Shown here: positions 63,268 to 64,000 of the stretch, piece after piece
Numbering within the stretch: the first letter of the stretch is position 1
How the letters are laid out: the number at the start of each line of letters is the position of its first letter
Assembly (NCBI RefSeq): GCF_022867795.2
Contig: NZ_CP107006.1
Span: 3,720,001-3,784,000, forward strand
Reading direction: 5' to 3'
Source of the DNA: Chitinophaga horti
Lineage (GTDB): Bacteria; Bacteroidota; Bacteroidia; Chitinophagales; Chitinophagaceae
DNA: 64,000 bases
Program-made: the position numbers and the translations under genes
The notes under the pieces: model-generated
Database searches by the model: none
The model's input: only the letters and a program-made list of their open reading frames with translations
Told to the model about the DNA's origin: nothing

Positions 63268-63786
63268 ATGAAACCACTGCATTTCATTATCGCGGGCACT
63301 TTTTTGATCGGCACCTTCGCTTCCTGTAAGAAAGAAGAAAATAAGTCGACCGACCTTCGCATCAGGCTCACCGATGCTCCCTATGACGCATCGGAAGTGA
63401 ATGTTGACATCGAACAGGTACGCGTTAAATTCAGCGACGACAACAGCGATACCGAAGGCTGGATCGACCTGGCCACCACGGCAGGCATCTACAACCTCTT
63501 AGATTATCAAAATGGTGTGGATACGCTGCTCGCACATGCGGTTGTGCCTACCGGCAGACTAAGAGAAATCAGGCTCGTACTGGGTAGCGATAACAGCATT
63601 AAAATCGGTACCAACGTTTACCCACTCACCATTCCCAGCGGCAGCAGTAGCGGGCTAAAGATCAAGCTGGATAAAAACCTTCGCCCGGACCTGGACTCCG
63701 TAATCGTAGACTTCGATGCGGCATTGTCTATCTTCCAGGAAGGAACCGGCGATTATAAACTTAAGCCCGTACTGAAAATTAAATAA
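63268..63786 (+). CDS. DUF4382 lipoprotein
   Basis: 172 residues. Lipobox G-T-F-A-S-C-K-K (Cys20). The mature part begins D-L-R-I-R-L-T-D-A-P-Y-D-A-S-E-V-N-V-D-I, followed by N-L-L-D-Y-Q-N-G-V-D-T-L-L and G-R-L-R-E-I-R-L, the signature order of DUF4382. This is a beta-sandwich lipoprotein family of unknown role, often acting alone. It is transcribed divergently from the fasciclin gene. Confidence 0.9.
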   Translation: MKPLHFIIAGTFLIGTFASCKKEENKSTDLRIRLTDAPYDASEVNVDIEQVRVKFSDDNSDTEGWIDLATTAGIYNLLDYQNGVDTLLAHAVVPTGRLREIRLVLGSDNSIKIGTNVYPLTIPSGSSSGLKIKLDKNLRPDLDSVIVDFDAALSIFQEGTGDYKLKPVLKIK

Positions 63787-63948
63787 GAAACGGAGAAAGA
63801 GTCACCCGCTATCTGATCACCAGAATGGCAAGTGAGAAGGAAATTTCGGGCGATAAAGGGTGAAGGTATACTTATAGTATAGAGGCCTTCAACAGGGGCG
63901 CGGGTTTCAGAAGATCAGGGTATAGAATGGAAATAAGATCCATATACG

Positions 63949-63992
63949 AATAGAGGCGCCAGTACATGCTGACGCCTCTATTTCGTTTTATC
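63949..63992 (+). terminator. Terminator downstream of the DUF4382 gene
   Basis: AATAGAGGCG (63949-63958) pairs with CGCCTCTATT (63973-63982), with an inner CAG/CTG pair and a T-rich tail. It lies 163 bases after the gene stop; the space between holds no gene I can see. Confidence 0.75.
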
Positions 63993-64000
63993 GCCTGTTC

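Overview
The window is a chromosomal segment from a member of the Bacteroidota, most likely Chitinophagaceae (Chitinophaga or a near relative). The evidence is three ECF sigma / FecR / TonB-receptor units, SusC receptors with an N-terminal STN domain and SusD partners, a GldA/GldFG-like ABC transporter, LytTR two-component signalling, a tmRNA tag ending in NYAMAA, and promoters of the TTTG-N19-TAnnTTTG type. The genus is an inference; no rRNA gene is present.

Layout. 1-4215: tail of a FAD-dependent oxidoreductase, an SGNH hydrolase and an orphan TonB receptor. 4283-5745: a decayed two-component pair. The kinase is reduced to a membrane helix joined to the last strip of its ATPase domain, and the sigma-54 response regulator has lost its DNA-binding domain. 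5751-10792 (minus): a molybdenum-cofactor operon in transcription order moaA, moeA, TSUP permease, moaD, moaE, moaC-moaB fusion, mobA. 11123-17369 (plus, divergent): a nitrate operon with a NarK-type transporter, a nitrate reductase fused to its own NirB-like flavoprotein and BFD domains, and a sulfite/nitrite-reductase-like protein that lacks the siroheme-cluster cysteines but carries a C-terminal rubredoxin. The two operons fit together, one making Mo-bisMGD and the other using it.

17454-25582: a secreted esterase-GH5 fusion, a lysine/alanine/proline repeat protein, rpmA and rplU, a GH3-family protein, dxr, rseP and ssrA (tmRNA). 25583 to about 38390 looks like a disrupted island behind ssrA. 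It holds a truncated large serine recombinase, two small secreted proteins (one with a peritrophin-A/CBM14-like chitin-binding domain), IS21-like end remnants, and an ECF sigma-FecR-SusC-SusD unit with two thioredoxin-fold genes. The first thioredoxin-fold gene is broken, or recoded, at a seven-A slippery run.

38468-42380 (minus): an operon of a LytTR two-component system, an outer-membrane barrel, an LpxL/HtrB-like acyltransferase and a 102-aa protein. Three direct repeats at 21-22 bp spacing lie upstream of it. 42571-43195: a VOC protein and a small membrane protein. 43290-53515 (minus): the second ECF sigma-FecR-SusC-SusD unit, followed by a GldA-like ATPase and a GldF-GldG-like permease. 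53773-60630 (minus): the third ECF sigma-FecR unit, with a TonB receptor and two related lipoproteins in place of SusD. 60705-64000: a serine hydrolase, a two-domain fasciclin lipoprotein and a DUF4382 lipoprotein.

The observations most worth following up are the one-polypeptide nitrate reductase with its rubredoxin-tailed, cysteine-less partner; the deletion-scarred two-component pair; the CBM14-like bacterial protein; the A7 frameshift; and the LytTR-type repeat array. All domain assignments come from reading motifs by eye, without database searches.
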